Positions 1-7,108 of a stretch of 36,351 nt of DNA are shown piece by piece. The stretch spans positions 1 to 36,351 of the forward strand of contig JAIBCE010000039.1 in NCBI GenBank assembly GCA_019694315.1, given 5' to 3'. A program made the translations under genes and the position numbers. Each line of letters starts with the position of its first letter. The stretch's first letter is position 1. The notes below the pieces were generated by a model. It was not told the origin of the DNA, did not search any database, and saw only the letters and a list, made by a program, of their open reading frames with translations. The DNA comes from Sandaracinaceae bacterium (GTDB lineage: Bacteria > Myxococcota_A > Polyangia > Polyangiales > Sandaracinaceae).

Positions 1-1
1 C

Positions 2-1090
2 CCGCGCCCCGAGCCCCTGAAGGCCGAGCCGGCCCGTGCGCCCGAGCCCGTGGCCCCTGCGCCCCGCGTGATGGCCGCGCCCGTGGCGCCCGTCGTGAGC
101 GCGCCCGTGGCGCCGATGGTGAGCGGGCCCGCGCTCGTCGAGATCGCCGCGCCCGATCCGCACGCGCTCGGACCGCTCGCCTCGCTCCTCGAGGAGCCTG
201 GTGTCCTCGAGATCGTGGTCGAGGGATCGCGTGGCATCCTCGTCGACCGCGGCACGGGCCTCGTGTCGGCGTCGGGTCGCTTCGGCTCGCCGTCGCAGGC
301 CGTGCGCGCCGTGGCGCAGCTCTTCGCGCAGGCGGGTGTCGCGCTCACGAGCGCGTCGCTCCAGGAGGCCTGTCTGCCCGATGGCTCGCACGTGTCGGTG
401 GTGCTGCCGCCGGTGGCCGTCGGTGGGCCGCTCGTCGAGATCCGTCGCGTGGGTCGCCCCGCCGTGGCGGGCGAGACCCTCGTGTCGCAGGGCATGCTCT
501 CGAACGACATGCTCGCGACGCTGCGCGCCGCGATCGCGGTGCGTCGCAACATCGTCGTCGTCGGTCCCGACGATGCGGGCGTGCCCACGCTGCTCAGCGC
601 GCTCGCGCAGTCCTCGGGCGACGAGCGCCTCGTCGTGATCGAGTCCTCGCCCGAGCTCACGCTCAACGGCAACAAGCTCGCCCGCCTCTCGGCCGGCAAC
701 TCGCCCTTCGGCGAGCTCATCGCGCACGGCTCGCGTCTGCGCGCCGATCGCGTGGTGATCGACGGCGTGCGCGGCGCCGAGGCGCGCGACGCGCTGGTGG
801 TGCTCGCCTCGCGCGGAGGCGCCACGCTGCTCGGCGTGCGCGCGGTCTCGCACTCGGCGGTGCTCGAGCACCTCGAGGCGCTCGCGAGCCTCGCAGGCGG
901 CAAGGACGGCGTCGCTGCGCTCATCGGAGCCTCGGTGCACGTGGTGGTGCGCATGTCGCGCGGCGCCGACGGGACCCGTCGCGTCGAGTCGATCGCGGAG
1001 CTCGGCACCGAGGGTCTCGTGGAGCTCTTCGAGCTCGGCGAGAACGGCTTCGCCTCGAGCGGCTATCGCCCCAGCTTCATGCAGGGCTGA
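2..1090 (+). CDS. CpaF-like secretion ATPase with degenerate active site (5' truncated)
   Basis: The frame is open to the left edge, so the start is missing; a GTG at 50 is the first start codon inside the window but need not be the real one. The visible part opens with a Pro/Ala/Val-rich linker, then a domain resembling type II/IV secretion ATPases of the CpaF/TadA class, which power pilus or secretion machines at the inner membrane. Numbered from the GTG, the P-loop position reads GPDDAGVPTLL (about residues 172-182) and lacks the Walker A Lys. The Walker B/Asp-box position reads VVIDGVRG (about 236-243), without the usual Glu, and the His-box (THANS in CpaF) has become GVRAVS. The fold therefore looks kept but ATP hydrolysis is doubtful. 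In related bacteria such genes often carry an N-terminal FHA domain; that part is outside the window. It ends 9 bp from a convergent gene. Confidence 0.72.
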   Translation, partial: PRPEPLKAEPARAPEPVAPAPRVMAAPVAPVVSAPVAPMVSGPALVEIAAPDPHALGPLASLLEEPGVLEIVVEGSRGILVDRGTGLVSASGRFGSPSQAVRAVAQLFAQAGVALTSASLQEACLPDGSHVSVVLPPVAVGGPLVEIRRVGRPAVAGETLVSQGMLSNDMLATLRAAIAVRRNIVVVGPDDAGVPTLLSALAQSSGDERLVVIESSPELTLNGNKLARLSAGNSPFGELIAHGSRLRADRVVIDGVRGAEARDALVVLASRGGATLLGVRAVSHSAVLEHLEALASLAGGKDGVAALIGASVHVVVRMSRGADGTRRVESIAELGTEGLVELFELGENGFASSGYRPSFMQG

Positions 1091-1099
1091 GCGAGCTCG

Positions 1100-2464
1100 T
1101 CAGCTCTTCTCGAAGAGCGCTTCGAGCACGTCGCGGCGGAGCTTGCCCGTGGGCTCGCGCGGCAGCGCGTCGAGCACGCGCATGCGACGCGGCAGCACGA
1201 CGGGCTCGAGCCAGCGCAGGAGCTCCTTGCGGAGCGCATCGATCGTGAGGAGCTGACCGCTGGCGTCCTTGCCGGCGATCACCGCCCGCGTCTCGTGGCC
1301 GCGCGCGCCGCCCACCTGCACGGCCCAGACGGTCGCATCGGTGACGCCTGGGATCGCGAGCAGGCGTGCCTCGATCTCCTGGAGCGACACGCGCGTGCCG
1401 CCGACCTTCACCACACCGTCGGCGCGACCGAGGTGCACGAAGCGCGACGTGTCGACCACCACGATCCGATCGGCCGACACGTAGGGACGCGGTGCGGACG
1501 GATCGAGGAAGGGCGACTCGATCTGCATGCGACCGCCCTCGCCCTCGCTCACGCGCACGCCGGGCAGCGCCACGAAGGGCGCGCTCGGCTGCCCGCTCTG
1601 CCACACCGCGGTGCGGTGACCGATGCCGCCGGTCTCGGAGCTACCGAGCACCTCGGTCACGCGGAAGTCGAAGCGCTCCGCGAGCATGAGCGACACGGTC
1701 TCGGGCAGCGCGGCGCCCGACGAGAAGACGTGACGCGGCCGCGCGCCGAACGCGTCGCGCTCGAGCACCTCGAGGCCTCGCAGGTGCGCCGGCACGCTCA
1801 CGAGGACGCTCGCGCGCTCGTCGCGGACCATCGCCGCGAGGGGCGCCGCGTGGAGCGAGGTCTCGCGCGCGAACGAGGCCCCCGACACGAGCGGCACGAG
1901 CAAGCCGAAGAGGAGGCCGTAGATGTGATGCGGCGGCACCGTGGCGAAGATGCGATCGGCCGGACCGATGCCGAAGGTCTCGGCGAGCGCGACGGCCTCG
2001 CCCAGGAGCTGAGCGGCGGTCTTGGGACAGCGGAGCGGCGTGCCCGTCGTGCCCGACGTGTACACGACGACGATCGTGCGATCGGCCTCGATCGGGGCGA
2101 GGGTGAGCGGCGCCACGTCCCTCTGCGCAGCCCCGAGACACGCGCGCACGTCGAGGCCGGGCATGTCGTCGTGGTCGTGGAGCACGGTGCGCACGTCTTC
2201 GTGCTGACGGAGCGCGCGGATCATCTCGGGCTGCGTGCTCGGCGGCAGCGCCACCACGAGGCCGCGAGAGAGCGAGGCCAGGAGCGCGCACGCGAAGCGA
2301 TAGCGATCGTGGCAGACCACGAGCACCTGCTCCCCCGCGCGACGCGGCGGATCGAGACGCGATGCGATCTCGGCCGCGTCGGAGAGCAGCTCGGCGACGT
2401 CGTGATCGCGCGTGATCGCACCGTGCGCGCCGTGCGCCGCGAGCAGCGTGAACGCTCCGCTCAA
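1100..2464 (-). CDS. AMP-forming acyl-CoA/acyl-ACP synthetase family protein
   Basis: An adenylate-forming enzyme that would activate a carboxylic acid as acyl-AMP and pass it to CoA or a carrier-protein thiol. The motifs are in order: P-loop YTSGTTGTP (residues 135-143), GSSETGG with Glu277, GRADGVVKVGG near residue 360, and PREPTGKLRRD with the catalytic Lys441. At about 454 residues it is shorter than ordinary acyl-CoA ligases (500-650). Compact versions are known in aryl-polyene and fatty-acid-like gene clusters, but no such partners are visible here and the substrate is unknown. The start is inferred to be TTG at 2464: AAGGA lies 7 nt upstream, and the TTG shares bases with the TGA stop of the preceding lipoprotein gene, so the two are probably translationally coupled. 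Upstream in-frame codons belong to the lipoprotein's coding region and do not look like this protein. Confidence 0.85.
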   Translation of the reverse strand: MSGAFTLLAAHGAHGAITRDHDVAELLSDAAEIASRLDPPRRAGEQVLVVCHDRYRFACALLASLSRGLVVALPPSTQPEMIRALRQHEDVRTVLHDHDDMPGLDVRACLGAAQRDVAPLTLAPIEADRTIVVVYTSGTTGTPLRCPKTAAQLLGEAVALAETFGIGPADRIFATVPPHHIYGLLFGLLVPLVSGASFARETSLHAAPLAAMVRDERASVLVSVPAHLRGLEVLERDAFGARPRHVFSSGAALPETVSLMLAERFDFRVTEVLGSSETGGIGHRTAVWQSGQPSAPFVALPGVRVSEGEGGRMQIESPFLDPSAPRPYVSADRIVVVDTSRFVHLGRADGVVKVGGTRVSLQEIEARLLAIPGVTDATVWAVQVGGARGHETRAVIAGKDASGQLLTIDALRKELLRWLEPVVLPRRMRVLDALPREPTGKLRRDVLEALFEKS

Positions 2465-3015
2465 CGCCGCATCCTTGCCGAGCTCGCGGTGGTCACGAAG
2501 GTGTGGCGCGGCCAGTGCCGGTACCACTCGCCCACGATCACCGGGTCGCCGGAGGCGTCCTGCTCGCCCTGCGAGCGCCCGTAGACGCGCACGAGCGAGC
2601 CCTGCCACAGGCGGTCGGGGCCGCTCGAGGCGTCCTCGCTGCGCACGGGGATCTGCGCCGTGAAGGTGCCGAGCTCGCGCTCGGACACGGTGACGCGACA
2701 CGAGTCGGCGTACTCGCTCGAGCAGAGGTGGCGCTCCTGGTGCGCGCGCAGGCTCAGGCGCACGCGCGCGACGCCGTCGTGGATCTCGGGCGGGCCCAGC
2801 GCCACGCCGAACCACGACACGTAGGGCTGCTCCTCGGGGCGCGCGCGGCGCACCTCCTCGTAGCTCGCGTCGACGGATCGCTCCATGTAGGCTCGCTCGC
2901 CGTCGATCGGCTCGTAGGTGCGGGCGTAGCCATAGCGGCCACCGCCCCCGCACGCCGAGAGCAAGGACAGGCCCGAGAGCCCGAGGACCGCGAGCGAGGC
3001 ACGGAGCGAGGACAT
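2461..3015 (-). CDS. Small lipoprotein of unknown function
   Basis: An 184-residue protein with a clear lipoprotein signal: basic n-region, Leu-rich core and lipobox LLSAC with Cys22, followed by Gly residues. It should therefore be acylated and anchored in the envelope. The mature part contains YVSWFGVALGPPEIHDGVARV and a region with two Cys (SSEYADSCRV and the preceding LCSS) that could form a disulfide. I do not recognise a family. It is the first gene of a two-gene unit with the acyl ligase, whose start overlaps its stop. Its ATG (3013-3015 on the complement) overlaps the possible ATG of the divergent gene at 3014. A weak -10-like CATTCT lies 7 nt upstream of the start. Confidence 0.8.
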   Translation of the reverse strand: MSSLRASLAVLGLSGLSLLSACGGGGRYGYARTYEPIDGERAYMERSVDASYEEVRRARPEEQPYVSWFGVALGPPEIHDGVARVRLSLRAHQERHLCSSEYADSCRVTVSERELGTFTAQIPVRSEDASSGPDRLWQGSLVRVYGRSQGEQDASGDPVIVGEWYRHWPRHTFVTTASSARMRR

Positions 3016-3547
3016 GCCGGCGAGAATGCAGGAAAACCGCGGCGCTTCAAGGTGGAGAGGGCACGCGCTCGCCGTCGGCCTGGCGCTCGGGACGCTGGGC
3101 GTGCTCGCGCAGGCGTGCGGGGGCCTGGGCGTCGAGCAGTATCGAACCACCGCGCCGCGCGCCACGCTCGCCGTGCGTCGCGTGGCGGCCGAGGGGCGCG
3201 CCGACGCGGAGCGCCTGCCACGCCTCGATGGCGAGGGTGAGGTCGCGCTCGAGCCGGGGGCCGTGCTGCGCGCCTCGCACGTGGCGGAGGTGCAGCTCGT
3301 CACGGGCGCAGACGGCGCTCGCCTGCTCGTGCTGCAGCTGCGCGACGAGGGGCGCGTGCGCCTTCGGGAGGCGACCGCCTCGGACGAGGGCCAGAGCGTC
3401 TCGCGTGTCGACCGGAGGCTCGCGCTCGTGGCCGACGACCGCGTGATCGCGACGCCCACCGTGCGCGGCGTGCTCGACCAGAACGAGATCGCCATCGCCC
3501 TCGACGACGCTCAGGTGGACGCCGCCTTCGCAGCGCTCTCGCCCTGA
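3014..3547 (+). CDS. Putative lipoprotein with SecD P1-head-like domain
   Basis: A 177-residue protein with an N-terminal hydrophobic segment (about residues 18-34) ending in LAQAC (Cys35), consistent with a signal peptide and possible lipidation, although the lipobox is not ideal. The last 80 residues resemble the P1 head subdomain of the preprotein translocase subunit SecD: a strand-rich [17 protein letters not shown], then [18 protein letters not shown], then a closing [17 protein letters not shown] helix. In SecD this domain sits between membrane segments, whereas here it stands alone after a signal. Its function is unknown; a periplasmic chaperone- or scaffold-like role is only a guess. 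Two starts are possible, ATG 3014 and ATG 3026. The first overlaps the divergent lipoprotein's ATG and the second leaves a 10-bp gap. No convincing promoter or Shine-Dalgarno sequence is visible upstream. Confidence 0.7.
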   Translation: MPARMQENRGASRWRGHALAVGLALGTLGVLAQACGGLGVEQYRTTAPRATLAVRRVAAEGRADAERLPRLDGEGEVALEPGAVLRASHVAEVQLVTGADGARLLVLQLRDEGRVRLREATASDEGQSVSRVDRRLALVADDRVIATPTVRGVLDQNEIAIALDDAQVDAAFAALSP

Positions 3548-3589
3548 GCGCAAGCTGCCACGGCGCGTGCGCGAGCGCGCTGGGTGCAC

Positions 3590-3595
3590 GATACT
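3590..3595 (+). promoter_or_regulatory. Candidate -10 box (GATACT) for VOC gene
   Basis: The hexamer matches TATACT except at its first base and ends 7 nt before the ATG at 3603. Transcription would begin at or next to the start codon, giving a leaderless mRNA. No -35 element is obvious. It belongs to a set of similarly placed boxes in this window. Confidence 0.4.
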
Positions 3596-3602
3596 CGCGG
3601 CG

Positions 3603-4067
3603 ATGAGCGAACGACCGTTTCGAGTGCTCGGCGTGCAGCAGGTGGCGATCGGCGGCCTCGACCGCGAGCGGCTCGCCGGCTTGTGGATCGGCCTGCTCGG
3701 CCTCACCGAGCACGGCCGCTACCGGAGCGAGCGCGAGAACGTGGACGAGGTGATCGCGGTGGCAGGCCACGGCGCGCACGCGGTGGAGATCGACCTCATG
3801 CAGCCCGTCGACGCGAGCGCCAAGCCGCGCGTGCACGACCCAGCGCTCAACCACGTGGGCCTCTGGGTGGACGATCTGCGCACCGCCGTGGCCTGGCTGG
3901 AGTCGCAGGGCGTGCGCTTCACCCCTGGTGGCATCCGCAAGGGCGCGGCCGGTCACGACGTGTGCTTCATCCATCCGCGCGGCGACGACGCACACCCGCG
4001 AGGCGGCGAGGGTGTGCTCATCGAGCTCGTCCAAGCGCCGCCCGAGGTCCTCGCCGCACACCCCTGA
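3603..4067 (+). CDS. VOC-family (glyoxalase/epimerase fold) protein
   Basis: A 154-residue single-subunit vicinal-oxygen-chelate protein with two beta-alpha-beta-beta-beta modules. The four metal-ligand positions can be read as Gln13 (VQQVAI), Glu62 (AVEIDLMQP), His84 (NHVGLWV) and Glu141 (VLIELVQ). Gln/Glu/His/Glu is the set seen in human-type glyoxalase I, and methylmalonyl-CoA epimerases use a similar set. Lactoylglutathione-lyase-like isomerisation or a related metal-dependent reaction is therefore plausible, but the substrate cannot be read from sequence. The ATG at 3603 was chosen over a longer open frame because the protein begins with a standard VOC first strand and because a GATACT -10-like box ends 7 nt before it. 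It converges on the yqeY-like gene with an 18-bp gap. Confidence 0.85.
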   Translation: MSERPFRVLGVQQVAIGGLDRERLAGLWIGLLGLTEHGRYRSERENVDEVIAVAGHGAHAVEIDLMQPVDASAKPRVHDPALNHVGLWVDDLRTAVAWLESQGVRFTPGGIRKGAAGHDVCFIHPRGDDAHPRGGEGVLIELVQAPPEVLAAHP

Positions 4068-4085
4068 CGCGACGACGCGGCGAGC

Positions 4086-4526
4086 TCACCCGAGGAGGGA
4101 GCCGGCGATCTGGCTCGCGAGCTTCGGGTCCGCCGTGGGGTGCTTGGCCTTGAGGGCCTTCATGAGCGTCCCGAGATCCTTCTTGGTCGTGAGCCCGAGC
4201 TCGGCCTTGAGGGCCTCGATCGCCGCGCGCGTGTCGGCCTCCGACATCGCCTGCGGGAGATAGCCCGCGATCACCGCGAGCTGCTTCTCCTCGGCGTCGA
4301 CGAGATCCTGCCGGCCGCCGGCCTTGAACTGGTCGATCGCGTCCTTGCGCTGCTTGACCCCCTTCTGGAGGACAGCGAGCGCCTCGGCGTCCTCGATGGG
4401 TCGACCGAGCTCCACCTCGCGCAGGAGCAGCTCGCTCTTGACGACGCGGAGGGCATCGCGCGCGGTCTCGTTCTTGTCGAGCATGGCGCGCTTGAGGTCC
4501 TGATCGATTCGCTCTCGGAGGCTCAT
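4086..4526 (-). CDS. yqeY: GatB/YqeY domain-containing protein
   Basis: A 146-residue all-helical protein matching the stand-alone YqeY family over its full length. It opens with SLRERIDQDLKRAMLDKNE, has the core VVKSELLLREVELGR and QRKDAIDQFKAGGRQDL, and ends in the GatB-tail-like part (TKKDLGTLMKALKAKHP, LASQIAGSLLG). The domain is related to the tRNA-binding tail of the GatB subunit of the Glu-tRNA(Gln) amidotransferase, so a tRNA-linked role is assumed, but the function of stand-alone YqeY is not settled. The length is normal. It is divergent from the GGDEF-EAL gene, with 73 bp between the starts, and carries a TAGGCT -10-like box 8 nt before its ATG. Confidence 0.93.
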   Translation of the reverse strand: MSLRERIDQDLKRAMLDKNETARDALRVVKSELLLREVELGRPIEDAEALAVLQKGVKQRKDAIDQFKAGGRQDLVDAEEKQLAVIAGYLPQAMSEADTRAAIEALKAELGLTTKKDLGTLMKALKAKHPTADPKLASQIAGSLLG

Positions 4527-4534
4527 GGGGCGGC

Positions 4535-4540
4535 AGCCTA
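4535..4540 (-). promoter_or_regulatory. Candidate -10 box (TAGGCT) for yqeY-like gene
   Basis: On the complement, TAGGCT fits TAnnnT and ends 8 nt before the ATG at 4526, too close for a normal leader with a ribosome-binding site. It is a leaderless-promoter candidate; no -35 is evident. Confidence 0.45.
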
Positions 4541-4583
4541 CACGAGATCGGCGAAAGCGCCGCGGAGCCACGCGGAGAAAGGC

Positions 4584-4589
4584 TATCCT
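4584..4589 (+). promoter_or_regulatory. Candidate -10 box (TATCCT) for GGDEF-EAL gene
   Basis: TATCCT ends 10 nt before the ATG at 4600. The same hexamer occurs 6 nt before the GTG of the deacetylase/glycosyltransferase gene at 33079. It is a leaderless-promoter candidate. Confidence 0.45.
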
Positions 4590-4599
4590 CACCTCGACG

Positions 4600-6453
4600 A
4601 TGGCAGGCCTCTCCGACGCGGCGCTCACAGCACGCCTCGTGCGTGTGGCCGCGAGCGTGCTCGGCGCACCGCTCGCGGCGCTGTTCCGCCTCGACGGCGA
4701 CAAGGCCAACCTCGTCGAGCGCGTCGTTCGCCTCGAGCAAGCGAGCGAGGTGACGCAGATGACGCTGCCGGCAGCGCGCCTGCGCATCGACGCCCGCCGC
4801 GTCTGGCACGCCGCACAGCGCACGCGTGCGCCCACCGAGCTCGTCGCGTTCCCGAGCTCGACCCGCGTGGCGTGGGCCGTCAGCACGCCGCTCTTCGACG
4901 GCAAGAAGCAGCAGATCGGTCTCCTGGTCGTCGCGGACGTGCGCGCGCGCGCCGAGGACGGCGTGGTGGCCCTCGACGACGTGTGCGAGCTCCTCGAGGA
5001 CAAGCTCGCGCCCGGCAAGGCCGTGCGCGCCACGCCACGCCCCGAAGACACTCGCCCGCGCGCGTTTGCGGGCCCCGCGCTCGTGCACACCATGCCCCCA
5101 CCGCCGACGCCCGGGCGCGCGCCGAGCTCGCGGGAGGAGTCGTCGAGCGAGCGGCGCATCCCGTTCGATCCCATGACAGGCCTGCCGGATCGCACGACGC
5201 TGCTCGACGAGACCGTGCGGCGCATCGAGCGCGCGAGCGTGCTCCAGCTCGGCCTGGCGCTGGTCGTGATCGCCCTCGATCGCTTCCGCCGCGTGAACGA
5301 GACGCTCGGGCAGAACGTGGGTGACACGGTGCTGCGACAGGTCGCGGAGCGACTGCGCGAGTCGGTGGGCGACGCCGACCTCGTGGGCCGACGCTCGGGC
5401 GACGAGTTCATGGTGGTCGTGCAGGACGACGGCGCGGCGGGCGCTCCGCTGGCGCTCGCCGATCGACTGCAGCAGGCGATCCGCGAGCCGTTCCACATCC
5501 AGGGTCAGGAGCTCACGATCTCGGCCTCGCTGGGCGTCGCGCGCTTCCCCGATCACTCGAGCGACGCGCAGGGCCTGTTCCGCGCCGCCGACATCGCGCT
5601 CGCGCGCGCCAAGCAGTCGGGGCGAGGCAAGCTCGTGGTCTTCGATCACGCGATGCAGGAGGCGGTGAACACACGCGCCGAGCTCGAGCGTGAGCTGCGC
5701 ATCGCGATGCGAGAGGGGCAGCTGCTCCTCCACTACCAGCCCAAATTCCAAGTGAAGGATCGTCGCCTGGTCGGCGCCGAGGCGCTCTTGCGCTGGAAGC
5801 ACCCCACCAAGGGGCTGATCTCGCCAGGGCACTTCATCCCCGTGGCCGAGGACTCCGGTCTGATCGTGCCGATCGGCACCTGGGCCCTCGGCGAGGTCTG
5901 CCGGCAGCGCGCCGCGTGGCACCGCCTGGGCCTGCCCGTGGGGCGCATCTCGGTCAACGTGAGCTCGCTCCAATTCGCGCGCCCCGACTTCGTGGGCACC
6001 GTCACGCGCGCGATGCGCGCCGCGAACGTGACCGCGGGGGAGCTCGAGCTCGAGCTGACGGAATCGATCGTCATGGACGACGTCGAGCACGTGGCCGCGC
6101 GCCTCTCGGAGCTGCGCGCGCTGGGCGTCGCGGTGTCGATCGACGACTTCGGCACCGGCTACTCGTCCCTCGCCTACCTGCAGCGGCTGCCCGTGGACGT
6201 GCTCAAGATCGATCGCTCCTTCGTGCGGCCGCTCGATCGCGGCGGTCACGACGCGCGCGGCGCGCATGCGCTCGCGGGCGCGATCGCCACGCTCGCGCGC
6301 GGCCTGGGCCTCGAGGTGCTGGCCGAGGGCGTCGAGACCGAGGCGCAGCTCGCGGCCCTCGCCGAGCTCGGCTGCGACGTGATCCAGGGCTTCCTCCTCG
6401 GGAAACCCATGCCGGCCATGGACCTCGCGGCCCTCGCGGCTCGTGCGCACTGA
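4600..6453 (+). CDS. GAF-like/GGDEF/EAL cyclic-di-GMP signalling protein
   Basis: A 617-residue soluble protein that would make or, more likely, break down cyclic di-GMP. Residues 1 to about 130 look like a GAF sensor domain, followed by a Pro/Ser linker. A GGDEF domain (about 190-355) carries SGDEF (266-270) instead of GGDEF. The inhibitory RxxD site, expected five residues upstream, reads GDAD, so product inhibition at an I-site is unlikely. The EAL domain (about 370-610) looks complete: EALLRW at Glu394, an NVSSLQF segment, ELTES, DDFGTGYSSL at Asp515-Asp516, VLAEGVET and QGFLLGKP. Phosphodiesterase activity is therefore well supported, while cyclase activity or GTP-regulated allostery is open. 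No membrane segment is present. A flavodoxin-fold gene starts 4 nt after the stop and is probably co-transcribed. Confidence 0.93.
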   Translation: MAGLSDAALTARLVRVAASVLGAPLAALFRLDGDKANLVERVVRLEQASEVTQMTLPAARLRIDARRVWHAAQRTRAPTELVAFPSSTRVAWAVSTPLFDGKKQQIGLLVVADVRARAEDGVVALDDVCELLEDKLAPGKAVRATPRPEDTRPRAFAGPALVHTMPPPPTPGRAPSSREESSSERRIPFDPMTGLPDRTTLLDETVRRIERASVLQLGLALVVIALDRFRRVNETLGQNVGDTVLRQVAERLRESVGDADLVGRRSGDEFMVVVQDDGAAGAPLALADRLQQAIREPFHIQGQELTISASLGVARFPDHSSDAQGLFRAADIALARAKQSGRGKLVVFDHAMQEAVNTRAELERELRIAMREGQLLLHYQPKFQVKDRRLVGAEALLRWKHPTKGLISPGHFIPVAEDSGLIVPIGTWALGEVCRQRAAWHRLGLPVGRISVNVSSLQFARPDFVGTVTRAMRAANVTAGELELELTESIVMDDVEHVAARLSELRALGVAVSIDDFGTGYSSLAYLQRLPVDVLKIDRSFVRPLDRGGHDARGAHALAGAIATLARGLGLEVLAEGVETEAQLAALAELGCDVIQGFLLGKPMPAMDLAALAARAH

Positions 6454-6457
6454 CGCG

Positions 6458-7045
6458 ATGCCCGTGACGGAGCCGCTCACGATCGCGATCGTGCTCGCGG
6501 GCCTCGGCGGCGCGCGCGGCGACGGCGCTGCGCTGCTCGAGCTCGCCTCGCCATGGCTCACGTCGGTGCGCACGGAGGTCTGCGTGCTCGCGAGCCGGCC
6601 GGGCTTCGCGCCGCATGCCTCGGTGCTCGCGTGTGCCTCGGGCTTCGTGTTCGTGACGGGCACGTACTGGGACGGCTGGTCGAGCCATCTCCAGCGCTTC
6701 CTCGAGGAGGCGACGCCCACGGAGGCCACTTCGCTCTGGCTCGGCAAGCCCGCGGCGGTGTGGGTCACGGGCCACTCGGTGGGAGGCAAGGGCGTGCTGT
6801 CGCGCCTCCAGGGCGTGCTCGGCACGTTCGGCTGCGCGATCCCGCCGATGGGCGGGCTCGTCGTGACGCGCGCCAACGAGCTCGCGCGGCGGCACGACCC
6901 CGAGGCCGCGCGTGACCTCTTCGGTCCGGCCGACCTCGAGGTGAGCGTGCACAACCTGCTCGCGATGGCGCGCGGCAGCCGTGACTACCGCGCGTGGGAC
7001 GTGGATCGCGCCGATCCGAGCGTGCCCTGGCTGCGCGAGGGTTGA
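6458..7045 (+). CDS. Flavodoxin-fold NAD(P)H-dependent FMN reductase-like protein
   Basis: A 195-residue protein whose overall pattern resembles the NADPH-dependent FMN reductase/flavodoxin-fold family: a first strand-loop (IAIVLAGLGGARGDGA), a Trp-rich flavin-side loop (TGTYWDGWSSHLQRFLEE), and the family-like stretch KPAAVWVTGHSVGGKGVLS followed by a second half with CAIPPMGGLVV. Such enzymes bind FMN and reduce flavins or quinones. The N-terminal phosphate-binding loop is unusual (GARGDG rather than a Ser/Asn-rich loop), so cofactor binding is likely but unproven. The ATG at 6458 was chosen because it lies 4 nt after the GGDEF-EAL stop, which implies coupling. An 8-bp inverted repeat 11 nt past the stop (7056-7076) may end the unit. 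Confidence 0.7.
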   Translation: MPVTEPLTIAIVLAGLGGARGDGAALLELASPWLTSVRTEVCVLASRPGFAPHASVLACASGFVFVTGTYWDGWSSHLQRFLEEATPTEATSLWLGKPAAVWVTGHSVGGKGVLSRLQGVLGTFGCAIPPMGGLVVTRANELARRHDPEAARDLFGPADLEVSVHNLLAMARGSRDYRAWDVDRADPSVPWLREG

Positions 7046-7055
7046 GGCCGTCGGG

Positions 7056-7076
7056 CGCGCGTCCCAGCGACGCGCG
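7056..7076 (+). terminator. Hairpin after the GGDEF-EAL/reductase unit
   Basis: CGCGCGTC and GACGCGCG form a perfect 8-bp stem with a 5-nt loop (CCAGC), starting 11 nt after the stop at 7045. No T-tract follows, so it is a weak intrinsic terminator candidate, or simply a stabilising 3' hairpin. Confidence 0.35.
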
Positions 7077-7093
7077 TGAGCGGTGCCGCCTGC

Positions 7094-7099
7094 TAAGCT
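7094..7099 (+). promoter_or_regulatory. Candidate -10 box (TAAGCT) for DUF4388-TPR gene
   Basis: TAAGCT fits TAnnnT and ends 9 nt before the ATG at 7109. It lies in a GC-rich gap where A/T-rich hexamers are rare. It is a leaderless-promoter candidate. Confidence 0.45.
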
Positions 7100-7108
7100 C
7101 CCCACGCG

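Noticed and set aside
4018..6954. 978-codon minus-strand frame across the VOC, YqeY and GGDEF-EAL region
   Set aside because: It overlaps several clearly real genes in other frames and encodes only low-complexity Arg/Ala/His sequence.
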